A stretch of DNA of 50,157 bases from Comamonadaceae bacterium (GTDB lineage Bacteria; Pseudomonadota; Gammaproteobacteria; Burkholderiales; Burkholderiaceae_C), in NCBI GenBank assembly GCA_947476285.1, contig CANJPU010000037.1, positions 1-50,157 on the forward strand, in the 5' to 3' direction. The notes beneath the pieces were generated by a model that worked only from the letters and a program-made list of their open reading frames with translations, ran no database searches and was not told the origin of the DNA. Below, piece by piece: positions 28,101 through 37,076 of the stretch (positions are counted from its first letter, which is position 1; each line of letters begins with the position of its first letter). A program made the position numbers and the translations under genes.

Positions 28101-28799
28101 CTAGCGCGCCTTGGCAGTCGCGCGCTTGCCGAAAATCGCAGTTCCCACGCGGACCATGGTGCTGCCTGCGGCGATGGCCGCTTCCAGATCGGCGGTCATG
28201 CCCATGGACAAGGTGTCCAGCGGCAGGCCGGCGGCGCGCAATTCATCGAACAACGCACGGGTGCGAAGATGCACGGCCTTTTGCGCGGCCAAGCCTGGGG
28301 CGGGTTCGGGGATCGTCATCAAACCGCGCAGCGTGATGCCCGATAGCGTCATCAGCTCTCGTGCCAGTGGCAGCACTTCATCCGGGGCAACACCGGCCTT
28401 GGTGGCGCTGCCGTCAATGTTGACCTGGATGCATACCTGCAAAGGCTTCAGGTGCGAGGGGCGCTGCTCGGACAGGCGCTGCGCCAGTTTCAATCGATCA
28501 ATGGTGTGCGCCCAATCGAAATGGGTGGCTACCAGCCGGGATTTGTTGGTCTGGATCGGGCCGATGCAATGCCATTGCAAAGGCAGTTCAGACAGCAGGG
28601 CAATCTTCTCCACGGCTTCCTGGATGTAGTTCTCGCCAAAGGCAAGCTGCTTGCACTGGGAGGCCTCGCGCACGGCATCCGGGCCAAAGGTCTTGGATAC
28701 CGCAAGGAGCGTGACTTCGCTGACTTTGCGGCGCGAGGCTGCGCATGCAGAGGCAATCCGCTGGTGAACACTCTGGAGATTGTCGTGAATCGTCGTCAT
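28101..28799 (-). CDS. yggS: YggS/PROSC-family PLP homeostasis protein
   Basis: A 232-residue single-domain alanine-racemase-like barrel that binds pyridoxal 5'-phosphate without known catalysis and buffers cellular PLP. The cofactor lysine is Lys36 (LLAVSKTFGPD), and the family motifs FGENYIQEA, WHCIGPIQTNK and LSMGMTADLEAAI are clear. The start at 28799 matches homologues. It diverges from pilT with only 54 bases between starts, the usual arrangement in betaproteobacteria. Confidence 0.93.
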   Translation of the reverse strand: MTTIHDNLQSVHQRIASACAASRRKVSEVTLLAVSKTFGPDAVREASQCKQLAFGENYIQEAVEKIALLSELPLQWHCIGPIQTNKSRLVATHFDWAHTIDRLKLAQRLSEQRPSHLKPLQVCIQVNIDGSATKAGVAPDEVLPLARELMTLSGITLRGLMTIPEPAPGLAAQKAVHLRTRALFDELRAAGLPLDTLSMGMTADLEAAIAAGSTMVRVGTAIFGKRATAKAR

Positions 28800-28853
28800 A
28801 ATGAAGCCGGATATACCGCCGACCTGCACGCTTTTACCAGAATAGAGGGATTT

Positions 28854-29897
28854 GTGGATATTACCCAGCTACTTGCATTCAGCGTCAAGAACAAGGCATC
28901 CGACCTGCATCTGTCAGCCGGACTGCCTCCCATGATCCGGGTTCACGGCGACGTTCGCCGTATCAATGTGGATGCCCTCGATCACAAGCAGGTCCATGCC
29001 ATGGTGTATGACATCATGAACGACGGCCAGCGAAAAGCCTACGAGGAATTCCTGGAAGTTGACTTTTCGTTCGAAATCGAAGGCTTGGCGCGGTTCCGCG
29101 TCAATGCCTTCAACCAGAACCGCGGCGCGGGCGCGGTGTTCCGGACCATTCCCTCCAAGATACTGTCGCTGGAGCAGCTCAATGCGCCCAAGATCTTTGG
29201 CGAGCTGGCGCTCAAGCCGCGCGGCATGGTGCTGGTGACAGGCCCCACGGGCTCGGGCAAGTCCACCACACTGGCGGCCATGGTGAACTTCCTGAATGAA
29301 ACCGAGTATGGCCACATCCTCACAGTGGAAGACCCGATCGAGTTTGTGCACGAATCCAAGAAGTGCCTGATCAACCAGCGGGAGGTCGGGCCAATGACTC
29401 TGTCTTTCGCGGCGGCGTTGAAGTCGGCCTTGCGCGAAGACCCCGATGCCATCCTGGTGGGCGAGATGCGCGATCTGGAGACGATTCGACTGGCCATGAC
29501 TGCAGCCGAGACCGGCCACCTGGTGTTCGGCACGCTGCACACTTCCAGCGCGGCCAAGACAGTCGATCGGATCATTGACGTGTTTCCCGCGGAGGAAAAG
29601 GAAATGGTGCGAGCCATGCTGTCAGAGTCATTGCAGGCGGTGATCTCGCAGACCTTGTGCAAGACCAAGGACGGCACCAGCCGGGTGGCAGCGCACGAGA
29701 TCATGATTGCCACTTCGGCCATTCGCAACCTGATTCGCGAAGCGAAGGTGGCGCAAATGTACTCGGCTATCCAGACGGGCAATAGCTTTGGCATGCAGAC
29801 ACTGGATCAGAATCTCTCCGATCTGGTCAAGCGCAACATGATCAGTCCGGCCGAGGCGCGCGGCAAAGCCAAGATTCCAGATAATTTCCCCGGTTAG
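28854..29897 (+). CDS. pilT: Type IV pilus retraction ATPase PilT
   Basis: A 347-residue secretion ATPase that drives pilus retraction and twitching. It begins with GTG (28854) preceded by AGAGGGA; the protein then reads MDITQLLAFSVKNKASDLHL as in other PilT proteins. It has Walker A GPTGSGKST (130-138), the Asp box TVEDPIEF, Walker B EDPDAILVGEMRD, the His box TGHLVFGTLHT, and the PilT-specific AIRNLIRE. Length is standard. pilU follows after 68 bases. Confidence 0.96.
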   Translation: MDITQLLAFSVKNKASDLHLSAGLPPMIRVHGDVRRINVDALDHKQVHAMVYDIMNDGQRKAYEEFLEVDFSFEIEGLARFRVNAFNQNRGAGAVFRTIPSKILSLEQLNAPKIFGELALKPRGMVLVTGPTGSGKSTTLAAMVNFLNETEYGHILTVEDPIEFVHESKKCLINQREVGPMTLSFAAALKSALREDPDAILVGEMRDLETIRLAMTAAETGHLVFGTLHTSSAAKTVDRIIDVFPAEEKEMVRAMLSESLQAVISQTLCKTKDGTSRVAAHEIMIATSAIRNLIREAKVAQMYSAIQTGNSFGMQTLDQNLSDLVKRNMISPAEARGKAKIPDNFPG

Positions 29898-29965
29898 TGC
29901 GCGGCACCAGACACCCGGCCGGCTGTGCCCGGCAGCCCAGCATCCAACGCAAATGAAGGACCGCC

Positions 29966-31102
29966 ATGGAACGCGATCAGGCAACTAAATTCATCAACGA
30001 TCTGCTCAAGCTGATGGTCAGTCGCAATGGCAGCGACTTGTTCATCACGGGTGATTTTCCGCCCGCGATCAAGGTGGACGGCAAGGTCACCAAGGTTTCA
30101 CCTCAGGCGCTCAATTCCGGCCACACGCTGGCACTGGCGCGCTCGATCATGAACGACAAGCAGGCTGCCGAGTTCGAGCGCACCAAAGAGTGCAACTTCG
30201 CCATTTCCCCGCCTGGGGTCGGCCGCTTTCGTGTCAATGCCTTCGTTCAGCAAGGTAAGGTGGGCATGGTGCTGCGGGTCATACCGCAAGTGCTGCCCAC
30301 GATCGACGGGCTGGGTGTGCCGCAGGTTCTCAAAGATGTCGTGATGTCAAAGCGCGGCCTGACTGTGCTGGTGGGTTCGACGGGCTCGGGCAAGTCCACC
30401 ACCCTGGCGGCGATGGTCGACTGGCGTAACGAAAATTCCTACGGACACATCATCACCATCGAGGATCCGGTGGAGTTCGTGCACCCACACAAGAATTGCG
30501 TGGTGACTCAGCGTGAGGTGGGCCTTGACACCGATAGCTGGGAAGCCGCGTTGAAGAACACGCTGCGCCAGGCGCCCGACGTGATCTTGATGGGCGAGAT
30601 TCGCGACCGCGAGACCATGGAGCATGCCATCGCATTCGCCGAGACGGGCCACTTGTGTATGGCCACTTTGCATGCCAACAGTGCAAACCAGGCGCTGGAC
30701 CGGGTGATCAACTTCTTCCCCGAAGAGCGGCGGGCGCAGCTTTTGATGGACTTGTCGCTCAATCTGAAAGCCTTTATTTCGCAGCGCCTGGTGCCCAAAC
30801 AGGACGGCAAGGGCCGCGCGGCTGCAGTGGAGATCATGCTGAACTCGCCCCTGGTGTCCGACATGATCTTCAAGGGCGAAGTCTCGGAGATCAAGGAGAT
30901 CATGAAGAAGAGTCGCAACATGGGCATGCAGACCTTCGACCAGGCGCTGTTTGATATGTTCGAGAACAACGCCATCACCTACGAAGATGCGCTGCGCAAC
31001 GCCGACTCCGTCAATGATCTGCGCTTGCAAATCAAGCTCAACAGCCAGCGGGCCAAGAGCTCCGATTTGTCTGAGGGCACCGAGCATTTCGCTATTGTCT
31101 AG
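29966..31102 (+). CDS. pilU: PilT-dependent retraction ATPase PilU
   Basis: A 378-residue paralogue of PilT. Walker A is GSTGSGKST; the Asp box is TIEDPVEFVHPHKNCVVTQR, Walker B APDVILMGEIRD, and the His box TGHLCMATLHANS. The longer C-terminal tail and the FFPEERRAQLLMDLS stretch fit PilU, not PilT. It helps PilT retract pili under load. GAAGGACCGCC lies before the ATG. Nine bases separate its stop from the next gene, so a single transcript pilT-pilU-dehydrogenase is likely. Confidence 0.95.
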   Translation: MERDQATKFINDLLKLMVSRNGSDLFITGDFPPAIKVDGKVTKVSPQALNSGHTLALARSIMNDKQAAEFERTKECNFAISPPGVGRFRVNAFVQQGKVGMVLRVIPQVLPTIDGLGVPQVLKDVVMSKRGLTVLVGSTGSGKSTTLAAMVDWRNENSYGHIITIEDPVEFVHPHKNCVVTQREVGLDTDSWEAALKNTLRQAPDVILMGEIRDRETMEHAIAFAETGHLCMATLHANSANQALDRVINFFPEERRAQLLMDLSLNLKAFISQRLVPKQDGKGRAAAVEIMLNSPLVSDMIFKGEVSEIKEIMKKSRNMGMQTFDQALFDMFENNAITYEDALRNADSVNDLRLQIKLNSQRAKSSDLSEGTEHFAIV

Positions 31103-31111
31103 AGAGTCTTC

Positions 31112-32023
31112 ATGAGCAGTGTTTCCGCCAAAACCTACGAGCCATCGCAGGCCCGCACTGTGGCTTTTCTGGGCCTGGGTGTGATGGGCTTGCCCATGGC
31201 CGGTCATCTGGCTCTCGCCGGCCATGAGGTGACGGTGTATAACCGCAGCCCCGCCAAGGCAGCGCAGTGGAAGAGCGAGTTCAAGGGGCGCACGGCCGCC
31301 AGCCCGCGCGAGGCGGTGCAAGGCTGCGATCTTGTGTTCTGCTGCGTTGGCAATGACGATGATCTGCGATCGGTTGCGTTGGGGGCCGATGGTGCGAGCG
31401 GCGCATTCTCCAGCATGAAGCCCAACGCGGTGTTCGTCGATCACACCACGGCTTCAGCCAACGTGGCGCGTGAGCTGCATGCGAAGGCCCGTGCCATGGG
31501 GCTGCATTTTGTTGATGCACCCATGTCAGGCGGACAAGCGGGCGCGCAAAATGGTTTGCTGACTGTCATGTGCGGCGGCGATGCGGCGGCCTTCGAGGCG
31601 GCCCGGCCTGTCGCCATGGCCTTCTCGCGCGCCTTCACCTTGCTGGGTGACAGCGGTGCGGGACAGTTGGCCAAGATGGTCAATCAGATCGCGATTGCGG
31701 GCTTGGTCCAGGGGCTGTCCGAGGCGATTGCATTCGGCCAGAAGGCCGGCCTGGACATGGCGCAAGTGCTCGACGTCATTGGCAAGGGCGCGGCGCAAAG
31801 CTGGCAATTGGACAACCGTGGCAAGACCATGATCGAGGGCAAGTTCGAATTCGGTTTCGCGGTGGACTGGATGCGCAAGGATCTGGGGCTGGTCCTGGAT
31901 GAAGCAAGGCGCAATGGCGCGCGCCTACCAGTCGCGGCACTGGTGGACCAGTTTTATGCGGACGTGCAGGCCATGGGTGGGCGGCGCTGGGATACTTCGA
32001 GCCTGATCAAGCGGCTGAAGTAG
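31112..32023 (+). CDS. 3-hydroxyisobutyrate dehydrogenase-like NAD(P)-dependent oxidoreductase
   Basis: A 303-residue beta-hydroxyacid dehydrogenase. It has the N-terminal Rossmann motif FLGLGVMGLPMAGHLA, the substrate-binding FVDAPMSGGQAGAQNGLL, the catalytic lysine in GAGQLAKMVNQI, and KDLGLVLDEA near the end. The substrate may be 3-hydroxyisobutyrate, tartronate semialdehyde, glyoxylate or a similar acid; sequence alone does not decide. It follows pilU by nine bases, which is a genomic habit and not a functional link. A valine-degradation role alongside the bkd operon 6 kb away is possible. Confidence 0.85.
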   Translation: MSSVSAKTYEPSQARTVAFLGLGVMGLPMAGHLALAGHEVTVYNRSPAKAAQWKSEFKGRTAASPREAVQGCDLVFCCVGNDDDLRSVALGADGASGAFSSMKPNAVFVDHTTASANVARELHAKARAMGLHFVDAPMSGGQAGAQNGLLTVMCGGDAAAFEAARPVAMAFSRAFTLLGDSGAGQLAKMVNQIAIAGLVQGLSEAIAFGQKAGLDMAQVLDVIGKGAAQSWQLDNRGKTMIEGKFEFGFAVDWMRKDLGLVLDEARRNGARLPVAALVDQFYADVQAMGGRRWDTSSLIKRLK

Positions 32024-32039
32024 GCACCTGAATTTGGTT

Positions 32040-32058
32040 GTGCCTAGTCCTTAGGCAC
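32040..32058. terminator. Hairpin between convergent genes, possible two-way terminator
   Basis: GTGCCTA (32040-32046) pairs perfectly with TAGGCAC (32052-32058) around a five-base loop. It lies in the 39-base gap between the stop of the dehydrogenase (32023) and the stop of dolP (32063). No T-run flanks it, so termination strength is uncertain. Confidence 0.5.
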
Positions 32059-32062
32059 GTAC

Positions 32063-32689
32063 TCAGGAGCGCGGTGCGGAAGTTTGGCTGCGCAGCTCTT
32101 CTTCACTGATGATTTCGAATATTCGCACCACACGCTGCACGCCGGAAATTGTGCGCGTCATCTGGGTGGCCCTGTCGGCCTCGCGTTGCGTCACCCGGCC
32201 CATCAGGTAAACCGTGCCCCGCTCGGTCACCACCTTGAAGGCGTTGGCCGACAGGTCGCGGGCATCGACCAGGGACGCGCGCACCTTGCCGGTCACCAAG
32301 GTGTCGGAGGAGCGCTGCGACAGGCTGGTGTTGCCCATGACGGACAGCTCATTGACGACGCCTTTTACGTTCTCTACCCGGGAGATGGCTTGCAGGGCGG
32401 CTTGCTTTGCGCGCTCGTCGGGCACTTCGCCGGTCATCAGTACCTGGCGGTTGTAGCTGGTGATGTTGACATGCCCGCGGTCGCCCAGCACTTGCCGCAG
32501 TGCGCTCGCGCCACGCAGTTCGATGCCTTCGTCTTCAACCTGGGCGCCCGAGGTGCGCCGATCCAGCGTGACCATGGCACCCATGGCAGCCCCGCCAAGG
32601 ACCAGTGGCGCGCACCCCGATAAGGCCGATGCCATCGCGGCGGCGGCCAGGGCGTGCAGGATATGGGCAGAGAGTCTTGTCTTGTTCAT
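32063..32689 (-). CDS. dolP: BON-domain outer-membrane lipoprotein (DolP/YraP-like)
   Basis: A 208-residue lipoprotein with a signal peptide ending in the lipobox LSGC (Cys26) and two BON domains (about residues 55-122 and 130-200), each with a conserved central Gly (VLMTGEV; VYLMGRV). DolP-type proteins sit at the inner face of the outer membrane, bind anionic lipid and support envelope integrity. The ATG overlaps the stop of the SIS gene (ATGA), so it is coupled to it. Gene order yraN-SIS-dolP matches the E. coli yraN-diaA-dolP block. Confidence 0.9.
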   Translation of the reverse strand: MNKTRLSAHILHALAAAAMASALSGCAPLVLGGAAMGAMVTLDRRTSGAQVEDEGIELRGASALRQVLGDRGHVNITSYNRQVLMTGEVPDERAKQAALQAISRVENVKGVVNELSVMGNTSLSQRSSDTLVTGKVRASLVDARDLSANAFKVVTERGTVYLMGRVTQREADRATQMTRTISGVQRVVRIFEIISEEELRSQTSAPRS

Positions 32690-33285
32690 GGAGGGGTTTC
32701 CTGTTCTCCGAGAAGTTGGGCGTCCACACCGTCGCAGATGCAATGCAGTGCCAGTATGTGAACTTCCTGGATTCGAGCGGTGCGCTCATGTGGCACGCAG
32801 ATGTGCACATCGGTCTCGCGCAGGGCCTGTGTCATTTTGCCGCCGCCGCGGCCGGTCAGGGCCACCACGGTCATCTCGCGCTCATGTGCGGCTGCCACTG
32901 CGGCCAGCACATTGGCTGAGTTGCCGCTGGTGGTCAATGCCAGCAGCACGTCGCCGGACTGGCCCAGAGCGCGCACTTGCTTTGAAAAGATGCGTTCAAA
33001 GTCGTAATCATTTGCAATGGCCGTGAGGATGGAGCTGTCGGTGGTGAGGGCGATGGCACCTAGCTCGGGGCGCTCGCGTTCAAAGCGGCCGACGAACTCG
33101 GCTGAAAAATGCTGGGCGTCAGCGGCGGAGCCGCCATTGCCGCAGGCCAGGACTTTGCCGCCGCTGGTGACACAGGCGAGCACCGCCTGGACCGCAGCCG
33201 CGATCGGCTTGCTCAGGGATTGGGCCGCCTGGTACTTGAGGTCGGCGCTGTCAATGAAATGTTGTTGGATGCGTTGTTCAAGCAT
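32686..33285 (-). CDS. diaA: SIS-domain phosphosugar-binding protein (DiaA/GmhA-like)
   Basis: A 199-residue single SIS domain. The sugar-phosphate loop [20 protein letters not shown] and the Ser/Thr-rich [15 protein letters not shown] are clear. The family contains GmhA (sedoheptulose-7-phosphate isomerase) and DiaA, which binds DnaA and times replication; the neighbours (yraN upstream, dolP downstream) favour DiaA. The start at 33285 is the first Met in the conserved N-terminus ([17 protein letters not shown]). Followed by dolP with a four-base overlap. Confidence 0.85.
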   Translation of the reverse strand: MLEQRIQQHFIDSADLKYQAAQSLSKPIAAAVQAVLACVTSGGKVLACGNGGSAADAQHFSAEFVGRFERERPELGAIALTTDSSILTAIANDYDFERIFSKQVRALGQSGDVLLALTTSGNSANVLAAVAAAHEREMTVVALTGRGGGKMTQALRETDVHICVPHERTARIQEVHILALHCICDGVDAQLLGEQETPP

Positions 33286-33352
33286 GACTGGCGATGATAA
33301 CTTGGCTGCGAGGCTCGCGGCCATACGCGGGGCGGGTGTTTGTTGCCGGGTG

Positions 33353-33763
33353 TCAGGAAGCGTCGAAAGCCGCACGCAGCCACTCAATGCGCTCGGACTC
33401 TACGCTGACCACGTCGAACCGGCAGGGCGGTTGGCGCACCAGGCGCATCAGGTAGTGGCGCGCTGCGAAGATGATGCGGCGCTGCTTGGTGGGGCTGACG
33501 CTGGCGGCCGCGCCGCCATATGCGCGGCTGCTGCGCTGGCGAACCTCGACAAAGACCAGTGTGCCGCCAGGTTCGCGCATGATCAGATCAATTTCTCCAC
33601 CGCCACGTCCGGGCGTTCGATAATTGCGCGTCACCAGCTTCAGGCCGTGGTCGGTCAAGTGGGCGATGGCCTTGTCCTCCGCATCGTCGCCAGCCTGCTT
33701 GGTGCTGACGCCCGGGGTGACGCTGGTGGTGCTTGTCTTGCGAGGGAATTTCATTGAACGCAT
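33353..33763 (-). CDS. yraN: YraN-family (UPF0102) nuclease-like protein
   Basis: A 136-residue protein with the restriction-endonuclease-like core of UPF0102: GGGEIDLIM then [10 protein letters not shown], which supplies the E-x-D and E-x-R/K active-site pattern. The cellular role of the family is not settled. The ATG at 33763 has AAGGAG four bases upstream; a second ATG at 33754 would remove three residues. Its 5' end overlaps the start of rsmI on the other strand by about ten bases, so each promoter must lie inside the other gene. Confidence 0.9.
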   Translation of the reverse strand: MRSMKFPRKTSTTSVTPGVSTKQAGDDAEDKAIAHLTDHGLKLVTRNYRTPGRGGGEIDLIMREPGGTLVFVEVRQRSSRAYGGAAASVSPTKQRRIIFAARHYLMRLVRQPPCRFDVVSVESERIEWLRAAFDAS

Positions 33764-34659
33764 CTTTCTCCTTGGCTCTGGCCGCCGCGCGTGAGGCGGC
33801 GGGGCCGCAGCATTATCCGCAAGGCGCGCTTTACATTGTGGCCACGCCGATTGGCAATCTGGCCGATGTCAGTTTGCGGGCCTTGCATGTTCTGCAGCTG
33901 GCCGACACCATTGCTTGCGAGGACACGCGGCATACCCAGTCGATGCTGCGCGCCTATGGCATCGACAAATCGTCATCTCAATTGCTGGCTGTGCATCAGC
34001 ACAACGAGGCGCAGGCTGCGCAGGCGGTGATCGATCGCTTGCACCAGGGGCAGCGTGTGGCCTACGCCAGCGATGCGGGCACGCCCGCGGTGAGCGATCC
34101 GGGTGCTCGCCTGGTGGCCGCCACAACGGTGGCGGGCTTGCGGGTGGTCCCCATTCCGGGCGCCAGCAGTGTCACCGCGCTGTTGAGCGTGGCCGGCGCG
34201 CTCGGTGACGATGGGGCATTCGTGTTCGCGGGCTTTCTGCCAGCCAAGTCGACAGAGCGCGACGCAGCCATCGGTCTGTTGGCCCAGGAGGCGCGAGCGG
34301 TCTTGCTGTTGGAGGCGCCTCACCGTATCCAAGCCCTGGCACAGTCGCTGGCGGTCCTTGAAGAGCGACGGGTCACTGTCGGGCGCGAGCTGACCAAGCA
34401 GTTCGAAGAGTTGCACACCTTGCCGTGCGCGCAGCTGCCGGCATGGTTGGCCGAGCCAGGCCAGCGCACGCGTGGTGAGTTTGCATTGTTGTTGCACGGA
34501 GCGCCGCAGGCGCGCAAGAGTGGCGAGGGCATGAAGGTGCTGGCCTTGCTGTTGGAGGAGTTGCCGCTCAAGAGCGCCGTGCGGCTGGCTGCCGAGATCA
34601 GCGGGGAAGGTCGCAATGTGTTGTACGAGGCGGCGCTGAAGATCAAGGGTGAGCGCTGA
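33754..34659 (+). CDS. rsmI: 16S rRNA 2'-O-methyltransferase RsmI
   Basis: A 301-residue tetrapyrrole-methylase-fold enzyme that methylates the ribose of C1402 in 16S rRNA. The motifs ATPIGNLADVSLRAL, CEDTRHTQ, YASDAGTPAVSDPG and IPGASSVTALLS are all present. The start is TTG at 33754, with GAGGGA six bases upstream; a TTG at 33733 would add seven residues. Divergent from and overlapping yraN, as in many proteobacteria. Followed by convergent priA after 11 bases. Confidence 0.93.
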   Translation: MNASFSLALAAAREAAGPQHYPQGALYIVATPIGNLADVSLRALHVLQLADTIACEDTRHTQSMLRAYGIDKSSSQLLAVHQHNEAQAAQAVIDRLHQGQRVAYASDAGTPAVSDPGARLVAATTVAGLRVVPIPGASSVTALLSVAGALGDDGAFVFAGFLPAKSTERDAAIGLLAQEARAVLLLEAPHRIQALAQSLAVLEERRVTVGRELTKQFEELHTLPCAQLPAWLAEPGQRTRGEFALLLHGAPQARKSGEGMKVLALLLEELPLKSAVRLAAEISGEGRNVLYEAALKIKGER

Positions 34660-34670
34660 GCGGGGTCAGG

Positions 34671-36719
34671 TTAAATCACCAGGGGGTCGACATCCACGGC
34701 CCATCGGATCAGGCCTTTTTCCTGGGTGGCCCGTAGCACCGGCTGCCACTGGGAGAGAAAGCGCTGCAGCGCCGTGCGCGATGGGCTTTCAATCAGCATC
34801 TGCGCCCGCTCGACATTGGCCACCCGTTGAATGCCCATGGGCACCGCTGAATAAACAGTAACGTGTGCGGCATCGGGCAATTGGCTGGCTGCCTGAGCCG
34901 CCGCGCGCAGGAAAGACTGCGCTGCTTCCTGCGTCCTGGCTTCGGCCCGTAACAGTGCCTGGAAACCAAAGGGAGGCATGCCGGCTTGCTCGCGCTGAAC
35001 GAGTTGCTGCTGCGCGAAGGCAGGGTAGTCATGCCGGCGCAGCGCGTCAAAGAGCGGATGCCGCGGATGCCATGTCTGCACCCACATCTCGCTCGCATCG
35101 GCCTGGGCCGAGTCTCGCCCGGCCCGCCCCGCAGCCTGCATCAGTAGGCCGAACAGCCGCTCAGGTGCGCGAAAGTCGCTGGAGAAGAGGGCTGAGTCGG
35201 CGTTGATCGCGGCTACCAATGTGATGCGGCGGAAATCATGGCCCTTGGTGACCATTTGCGTACCCACCAGCACGTCAACTTCCCCGGCATGCATGCGTGC
35301 AAGCTGCTCTTGCAGGGCGCCCTTGAACCGAGTGCTGTCGGCATCCATGCGCGCGATGCGCACCGGTTCGCCGTTGGCCTGTTTCACATCGGCGAGCAAT
35401 TCGCTCAAATGTTCCTCCAGGCGTTCGGTTCCGCGCCCCACGGGTGCAATATCCACATTGCCGCAAGTGGGGCAGGCCCTGGGCACACGCTCGGTGTAGC
35501 CGCAGTGATGGCAGCGCAGGGTACGGTCGATCTTGTGGAAGACCCGGAAAGCGCTGCAGTGGGGGCATTCGCTTTTCCAGTCACATGCGGTGCAGGCCAG
35601 CACAGGCGCATAGCCACGCCGGTTCAGAAAAATCAGCGACTGCTCCCCACGCTCGATGCGCTGCCCGATGGCTTGCAGCAACTGCGGTGAAAAGACGGTC
35701 TGCCGAGGCTGCAGGTTCATGTCCACCAATCGGACCGCAGGCAGCTTGCCTTGGCCCACCCGCGCAGCCATGTGGAGTCGCTGATAGCGGCCTTTCTCGC
35801 TGGCTTGCCAGCTCTCCAGAGAAGGCGTGGCCGATCCCAGAAGGACCTTGGCACCTTCGAGTTTCCCCCGCAGCACGGCCAGGTCGCGCGCCGAGTAGCG
35901 GGCGCCCTCTTGCTGCTTGTAGCTGGGGTCGTGCTCTTCGTCCACTACGATGAGTTTGAGGTGCGGCAGCGACGCGAACACCGCCATGCGGGTACCCAGC
36001 ACGATGCGTGCTTGCCCGGTGTGCGCGGCCAACCAGCCCTTGAGTCGCTGCGCAGGTGTCATCGCGCTGTTCATGGTGGTGACCTTGTCCTGCCCGAAGC
36101 GTGCGATGAAACGGTCCTGCAACTGCGGCGTGAGGTTGATCTCGGGCACCATGACCAGTGCTTGTGCGCGTGCATCGCGCGCGAGCAGGGCTTGCACCGC
36201 CTGCAGGTAGATCTCGGTCTTGCCGCTGCCGGTCGTGCCAAACAACAGGAAAGGCCCAGGATTTGATTCGTATGCCGCCAAAGCCTCTTGCTGCTGCATG
36301 GTCAGCGGCAGCCCTTGGGCGCAGGTATCGGACTGCTCCTGCATGCCATCCGCACGCTTGAGTCGGCGTGCGAGTTGAGTGGCGCTCAGGTCACGCAGCT
36401 GCGGGGGCAATCCTGCCAGCGCCACCTCCCCCAGACTGCGCTGGTAGTAGCTGGCCGAAAAGGTAACAAGTTGTCGCCAATGCTTGGACATGGGCGGTAT
36501 GTCCTGCAGCACTTCGGCGATCAACTTGGCGGCAATCATTTCATCGCTCGCCAGCGCGGTGTCCGCCTGATCCCAGACCAGCCCCAGGACTTCTCGTTTT
36601 CCAAGAGGCACGCGCACAAGCGTGCCAGGCGCGAGTGGTTGTTCACTCAGATAGGTCAGGGGCCCACCGAGTTTGCTGTGAGCCGGAGTGGGCACCAGCA
36701 CGGCTACCCGATGTGTCAC
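34671..36719 (-). CDS. priA: Primosomal helicase PriA
   Basis: A 682-residue DEAH-type helicase that restarts stalled replication forks. The N-terminal 3'-end-binding domain comes first. The helicase core follows, with Walker A FGTTGSGKTE, Walker B VVDEEHDPSYKQ, motif III GSATPSLE and motif VI QAAGRAGRD. A zinc region holds eight cysteines (ACTACDWKSECPHC; CHHCGY; ACPTCG). The GTG start at 36719 has GAGG eight bases upstream. The 350 bases before it are AT-rich and contain a consensus DnaA box. Confidence 0.96.
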   Translation of the reverse strand: MTHRVAVLVPTPAHSKLGGPLTYLSEQPLAPGTLVRVPLGKREVLGLVWDQADTALASDEMIAAKLIAEVLQDIPPMSKHWRQLVTFSASYYQRSLGEVALAGLPPQLRDLSATQLARRLKRADGMQEQSDTCAQGLPLTMQQQEALAAYESNPGPFLLFGTTGSGKTEIYLQAVQALLARDARAQALVMVPEINLTPQLQDRFIARFGQDKVTTMNSAMTPAQRLKGWLAAHTGQARIVLGTRMAVFASLPHLKLIVVDEEHDPSYKQQEGARYSARDLAVLRGKLEGAKVLLGSATPSLESWQASEKGRYQRLHMAARVGQGKLPAVRLVDMNLQPRQTVFSPQLLQAIGQRIERGEQSLIFLNRRGYAPVLACTACDWKSECPHCSAFRVFHKIDRTLRCHHCGYTERVPRACPTCGNVDIAPVGRGTERLEEHLSELLADVKQANGEPVRIARMDADSTRFKGALQEQLARMHAGEVDVLVGTQMVTKGHDFRRITLVAAINADSALFSSDFRAPERLFGLLMQAAGRAGRDSAQADASEMWVQTWHPRHPLFDALRRHDYPAFAQQQLVQREQAGMPPFGFQALLRAEARTQEAAQSFLRAAAQAASQLPDAAHVTVYSAVPMGIQRVANVERAQMLIESPSRTALQRFLSQWQPVLRATQEKGLIRWAVDVDPLVI

Positions 36720-37068
36720 AAGCAGCCTCGCTTAGGCAATATTCTTGATGCCAATTTCGCAAACATCTCTTAAGTCCATGATTTGAAAGAAATTTATCCG
36801 AGATTGGCAAAATGTGTGGATAACTTTGTTGATAGATGGCGCGCGATGGCTGGACAGGCGTGCAAAATCAAGGACTTGGCCACTTTTCGCAGAAAAATGG
36901 CATTCCACGAACCCTTTATAAATCAACAACTTACGATCGCTATGGGTTTTGTAGCAAGCAAGTCACCAAATGGCTGAGTGCTTCCCATTTTTTGTGTATA
37001 AGTCAAGCTTCTGGTAAATATTTTGCTGACGAGCAGCCTAGGGAACACCCTGATGACGAGTGCCTGGA
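36720..37068. other. AT-rich region between hemE and priA with a DnaA box
   Basis: No convincing gene, although a 64-codon plus-strand frame (36783-36977) crosses it without family character. The base composition is clearly more AT-rich than the neighbours. It holds TGTGGATAA (36815-36823), an exact DnaA box (TTATCCACA on the minus strand), and TTGTTGATA just after it, a weaker look-alike. The priA promoter must lie here. A single strong box beside a replication-restart gene suggests DnaA-linked regulation, not an origin. Confidence 0.45.
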
Positions 37069-37076
37069 TCAGGGTG
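37046..37076. terminator. Hairpin overlapping the hemE stop codon
   Basis: CACCCTGAT (37046-37054) and ATCAGGGTG (37068-37076) form a perfect 9-base stem with a 13-base loop. The hemE stop (37071-37069) lies in one arm. No T-run follows in the hemE direction, so this may be a weak terminator or a 3'-end stabiliser and not an intrinsic terminator. Confidence 0.45.

Noticed and set aside
36783..36977. A 64-residue protein in the AT-rich gap
   Set aside because: No ribosome-binding site or family character, and the frame runs through the likely priA control region.
36720..37068. Replication origin at the DnaA box
   Set aside because: Only one strong box is present, and dnaA, dnaN, gyrB, parA or parB are absent nearby.
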